Shown one piece after another: positions 7,117 to 9,247 of a DNA stretch of 9,247 nt. The position numbers were made by a program, and so were the translations under genes. The notes below the pieces were generated by a model. It searched no databases. It saw nothing but the letters and a program-made list of their open reading frames with translations, and was not told the origin of the DNA. Source of the stretch: Bacillota bacterium (GTDB lineage: Bacteria > Bacillota_A > Clostridia > Peptostreptococcales > Anaerovoracaceae); the NCBI GenBank assembly GCA_017438085.1, contig JAFRWH010000348.1, forward strand, positions 1 through 9,247. Direction: 5' to 3'. Position 1 is the first letter of the stretch. Every line of letters begins with the position of its first letter.

Positions 7117-8481
7117 ATGGATTACGAAAGAATAATCAAGGTGATCGATGATAACAGCGAAGAGTTCATCGACATCGCAAGCAAAATGTATGAAGAGCCG
7201 GAACTGGCTTTCAACGAAGTGAAAGCCTGCGAATGGCTGACAGAGTCCCTTAAGAAGCATGGTTTCGATGTTGAGGTCGGTCTCTATGGTATGCCTACAT
7301 CCATCAGAGCTACATGGGGCAAAGGACATCCCATCATCGGCGTACTGGCTGAATATGACTGTCTCCCCGGACTTTCCCAGAAACAGAGCACCAGCTTCGA
7401 TCCCGTTATTCCCGGCGGCCCCGGACAGGGCTGCGGCCACAATCTGCTGGGCGTAGCAACTCTGGCAGGCGCAATCGCCATGAAGGACGATCTTGAGCAG
7501 AACGGCCTGGAAGGCACTGTAGTATTCTATGGCTGCCCCGCTGAAGAGGTTCTGACAGGTAAGGTATTCATGGCAAGAGAAGGTGCATTCAAGGAGCTTG
7601 ATATGGCCATTGCCTATCACCCCGGCGCAGCCACTACCGTATCCAAAGGCATTTCCACCGGTCTCAACAGCGCCATCTTCCATTTCAAGGGCAAGACTGC
7701 GCACGCGGGCGGCGCTCCCTGGCTTGGCAGAAGCGCACTGGATGCAGCTGAGATCATGAGCGTAGGAGCTAACTATCTGAGAGAGCATATCGAAGACGGT
7801 ATCCGCATCCACTATTCCTACAAGGAAGCTGGCACTGCGCCAAATATCGTTCCCGACAGAGCTTCCGTATGGTACTACGTAAGAGCATTCTCCAGAGATA
7901 AGGTTGAAGATACTTACAAGAGACTGGTGAAGTGTGCAGAAGGCGCAGCTCACATGACAGAGACTGAACTGGAAGTAGAGTTCCTTGGCGGCTGCTATGA
8001 GACCATGCCCAATGGCGTCATTTCCGAGCAGATCTTCAAGAGCATGAACGAGATACCGCCAACAGAGTGGTCAGATGAAGAAAAAGCCTGGGCTGATGCC
8101 ATCAACAAGAACTCTCATCTGTTCCACGGCCAGGAAACTCCTTCCTTCACCGATAAGCCCCGCTACAGGGACGAAAACTCCTCCGGCTCCACAGATGTAG
8201 GCGATGTAATGCACATCGTTCCTACAGGTATGTTCAATACCACTACAGCAAATGCTCTTTGCGGCTCCCACACCTGGATGATCACCTGCTGCGCAGGCAA
8301 CAGCATAGGTTTCAAGGGCATGCTCAGAGGCGGCAAGATCATGGCTGCAACCGCTGCCAAGTTCTACAGAGATCCTGCTCTTGTAAAGGCCGCACAGGAA
8401 GAGTTCAAGGCTGCCATGACGGACAAGCCGTATAACTGCCCGATCCCCAAGGAAGTACCCATCCCTCAGCCCACAAAGTAA
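7117..8481 (+). CDS. M20-family metallo-amidohydrolase, AbgB-like, copy 3
   Basis: This 454-residue paralog has the full metal set (Cys106, His108, Glu143, Glu144, His168, the lid His196, and the C-terminal histidine of CGSHTW encoded at 8269-8271). It is predicted active and cytoplasmic. Residues 43-119 are identical to copy 2, including Cys82 and STS at 91-93. The lid block 205-258 is the same as in copies 1 and 2. Copy-specific stretches are AATTVSKGI at 171-179, SSGSTDVGDVMH, and the divergent segment at about 295-357 (for example QETPSFTDKPRYRDE). The ATG at 7117 follows TGGAGGAT (7105-7112). Only 24 bases, with no hairpin, separate its stop from copy 4, so those two genes should be tightly co-expressed. 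Confidence 0.92.
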   Translation: MDYERIIKVIDDNSEEFIDIASKMYEEPELAFNEVKACEWLTESLKKHGFDVEVGLYGMPTSIRATWGKGHPIIGVLAEYDCLPGLSQKQSTSFDPVIPGGPGQGCGHNLLGVATLAGAIAMKDDLEQNGLEGTVVFYGCPAEEVLTGKVFMAREGAFKELDMAIAYHPGAATTVSKGISTGLNSAIFHFKGKTAHAGGAPWLGRSALDAAEIMSVGANYLREHIEDGIRIHYSYKEAGTAPNIVPDRASVWYYVRAFSRDKVEDTYKRLVKCAEGAAHMTETELEVEFLGGCYETMPNGVISEQIFKSMNEIPPTEWSDEEKAWADAINKNSHLFHGQETPSFTDKPRYRDENSSGSTDVGDVMHIVPTGMFNTTTANALCGSHTWMITCCAGNSIGFKGMLRGGKIMAATAAKFYRDPALVKAAQEEFKAAMTDKPYNCPIPKEVPIPQPTK

Positions 8482-8505
8482 GTCAGCGGACCCAAGGAGG
8501 ACCAT

Positions 8506-9247
8506 ATGGATTACTCAAGAATATACAAAGTCATTGAAGACAATAAAGATGAACTGATAGGCATAGCAAAGAATATGTACGAGAATCCTGAGCTGGCCTA
8601 CAACGAAGTGAAGGCCAGCGGATGGCTGACGGAATCCCTGAAAAAGCATGGCTTTGATGTGGAGGTCGGTCTTTATGGAATGCCTACATCCATCAGAGCT
8701 ACCTGGGGCAAGGGGCATCCCATCATCGGCGTACTGGCTGAATATGATGCGCTTCCCGGACTTTCCCAGAAGCAGAATGTGGCTTTCGACCCTGTTGTCC
8801 CGGGAGGTCCCGGCCACGGCTGCGGCCACAACCTGCTGGGCGTCGGCACACTGGCTGCTGCCATCGCTATAAAGGATGATCTGGAGCAGAACGGTCTTGA
8901 GGGCACTATAGTATTCTACGGATGTCCCGCAGAAGAGGTGCTCAGCGGCAAGCCCTTCATGGCGAGAGAGGGCGCTTTCAAGGAACTGGATATGGCTATA
9001 GCTTATCATCCGGGCGCAGCTCCCGGCGTATCCGGCGGCACCATGACAGGCCTCAACAGCGCCATCTTCCATTTCAAGGGCAAGACCGCTCATGCAGGCG
9101 GCGCTCCCTGGCTCGGCAGATCTGCTCTTGATGCTGCAGAGATAACAAGCGTCGGCGCCAATTATCTGAGAGAGCACATCAAGGACGGTATCCGCATCCA
9201 CTATTCCTACAAGGAAGCAGGCACTGCTCCCAATATCGTCCCCGACA
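8506..9247 (+). CDS. M20-family metallo-amidohydrolase, AbgB-like, copy 4 (5' part)
   Basis: The frame opens at ATG 8506, after AAGGAGG (8494-8500) at 5 bases spacing, and runs off the window after 247 full codons without a stop. The visible part ends inside the lid domain (EAGTAPNIVPD). It holds Cys106 and His108 in GHGCGHN, Glu143-Glu144 in PAEE, YHPG with His168 and the lid His196. Unlike copies 1-3 it has His, not Gln, at 104, the residue I would expect for AbgB-type proteins. It resembles copy 1 in YENPELAYNEVKA, Ala82 and NVAFDPVV (91-98). Copy-specific changes are GVGTLAAA (112-119), LSGKPF after PAEEV, AAPGVSGGT at 171-179, and Thr and Lys in the lid where the other copies have Met and Glu. 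The second half, with the C-terminal metal histidine, lies outside the window, so completeness cannot be judged. Confidence 0.9.
   Translation, partial: MDYSRIYKVIEDNKDELIGIAKNMYENPELAYNEVKASGWLTESLKKHGFDVEVGLYGMPTSIRATWGKGHPIIGVLAEYDALPGLSQKQNVAFDPVVPGGPGHGCGHNLLGVGTLAAAIAIKDDLEQNGLEGTIVFYGCPAEEVLSGKPFMAREGAFKELDMAIAYHPGAAPGVSGGTMTGLNSAIFHFKGKTAHAGGAPWLGRSALDAAEITSVGANYLREHIKDGIRIHYSYKEAGTAPNIVPD

Larger units (their letters stand above)
4225..9247 (+). repeat. Tandem array of four paralogous amidohydrolase genes
   Basis: Four head-to-tail copies of one gene start at 4225, 5686, 7117 and 8506, giving steps of 1461, 1431 and 1389 bases. The genes are nearly equal in length (455, 454 and 454 residues; the last is cut). 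The steps shorten because the spacers shrink from 93 to 66 to 24 bases. Proteins align without gaps over at least their first 247 residues. Silent differences are common, so most of the duplication is not recent. The array reaches the window edge and may hold more copies. Confidence 0.95.

Noticed and set aside
4189..7953. Long open frames on the minus strand opposite the amidohydrolase genes (4189-5226, 5293-6381, 7057-7953)
   Set aside because: They recur opposite each paralog in step with the real genes, lack ribosome binding sites and recognisable domains, and arise because the sense genes rarely use codons that would give antisense stops. The + strand frames carry the full M20 motif set.
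4225..9247. Transposon or recent IS-driven duplication
   Set aside because: No transposase, terminal inverted repeats or target-site duplications are seen at the gene borders, and abundant silent changes argue against a recent copy event.

Overview
The window reads as a moderate-GC, Gram-positive-style genome, most likely an anaerobic member of the Clostridia/Firmicutes. The reasons are the dnaK-dnaJ order, strong AGGAGG-type ribosome binding sites in front of nearly every gene, compact same-strand operons, and a DUF5058-type membrane protein. No taxon closer than this can be defended from the sequence alone. All genes that I accept lie on the + strand.

Left part (1-2368): the 3' end of dnaK (the gene starts outside the window), a stem-loop in the dnaK-dnaJ spacer, a complete dnaJ, and a strong intrinsic terminator. 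This is the end of the classical Hsp70 chaperone operon.

Middle (2369-2681): an AT-rich regulatory stretch with three short inverted repeats, a candidate promoter, and a strong ribosome binding site in front of a tiny ORF. The tiny ORF looks like a 38-codon single-pass membrane protein gene broken by the loss of one base.

Right part (2682-9247): two multi-pass membrane proteins (a DUF5058-family protein and an unrecognised partner), followed by four tandem paralogous genes for M20-family zinc amidohydrolases of the AbgB (p-aminobenzoyl-glutamate hydrolase subunit B) type. The fourth is cut by the window edge, so the array may continue. Hairpin-plus-T-tract elements with a shared core sit after copies 1 and 2 but not after copy 3.

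Proposed working model (inference): the membrane pair imports, or otherwise handles at the membrane, a family of amide-linked compounds such as N-acyl amino acids, aminobenzoyl-glutamate-like conjugates or dipeptides. The amidohydrolase paralogs cleave them in the cytoplasm. The paralogs keep the same metal site and lid core but differ in discrete segments around the active site, as expected if they divide up a range of substrates or form mixed dimers. This expanded array is the most interesting item in the window; the actual substrates cannot be read from the sequence.
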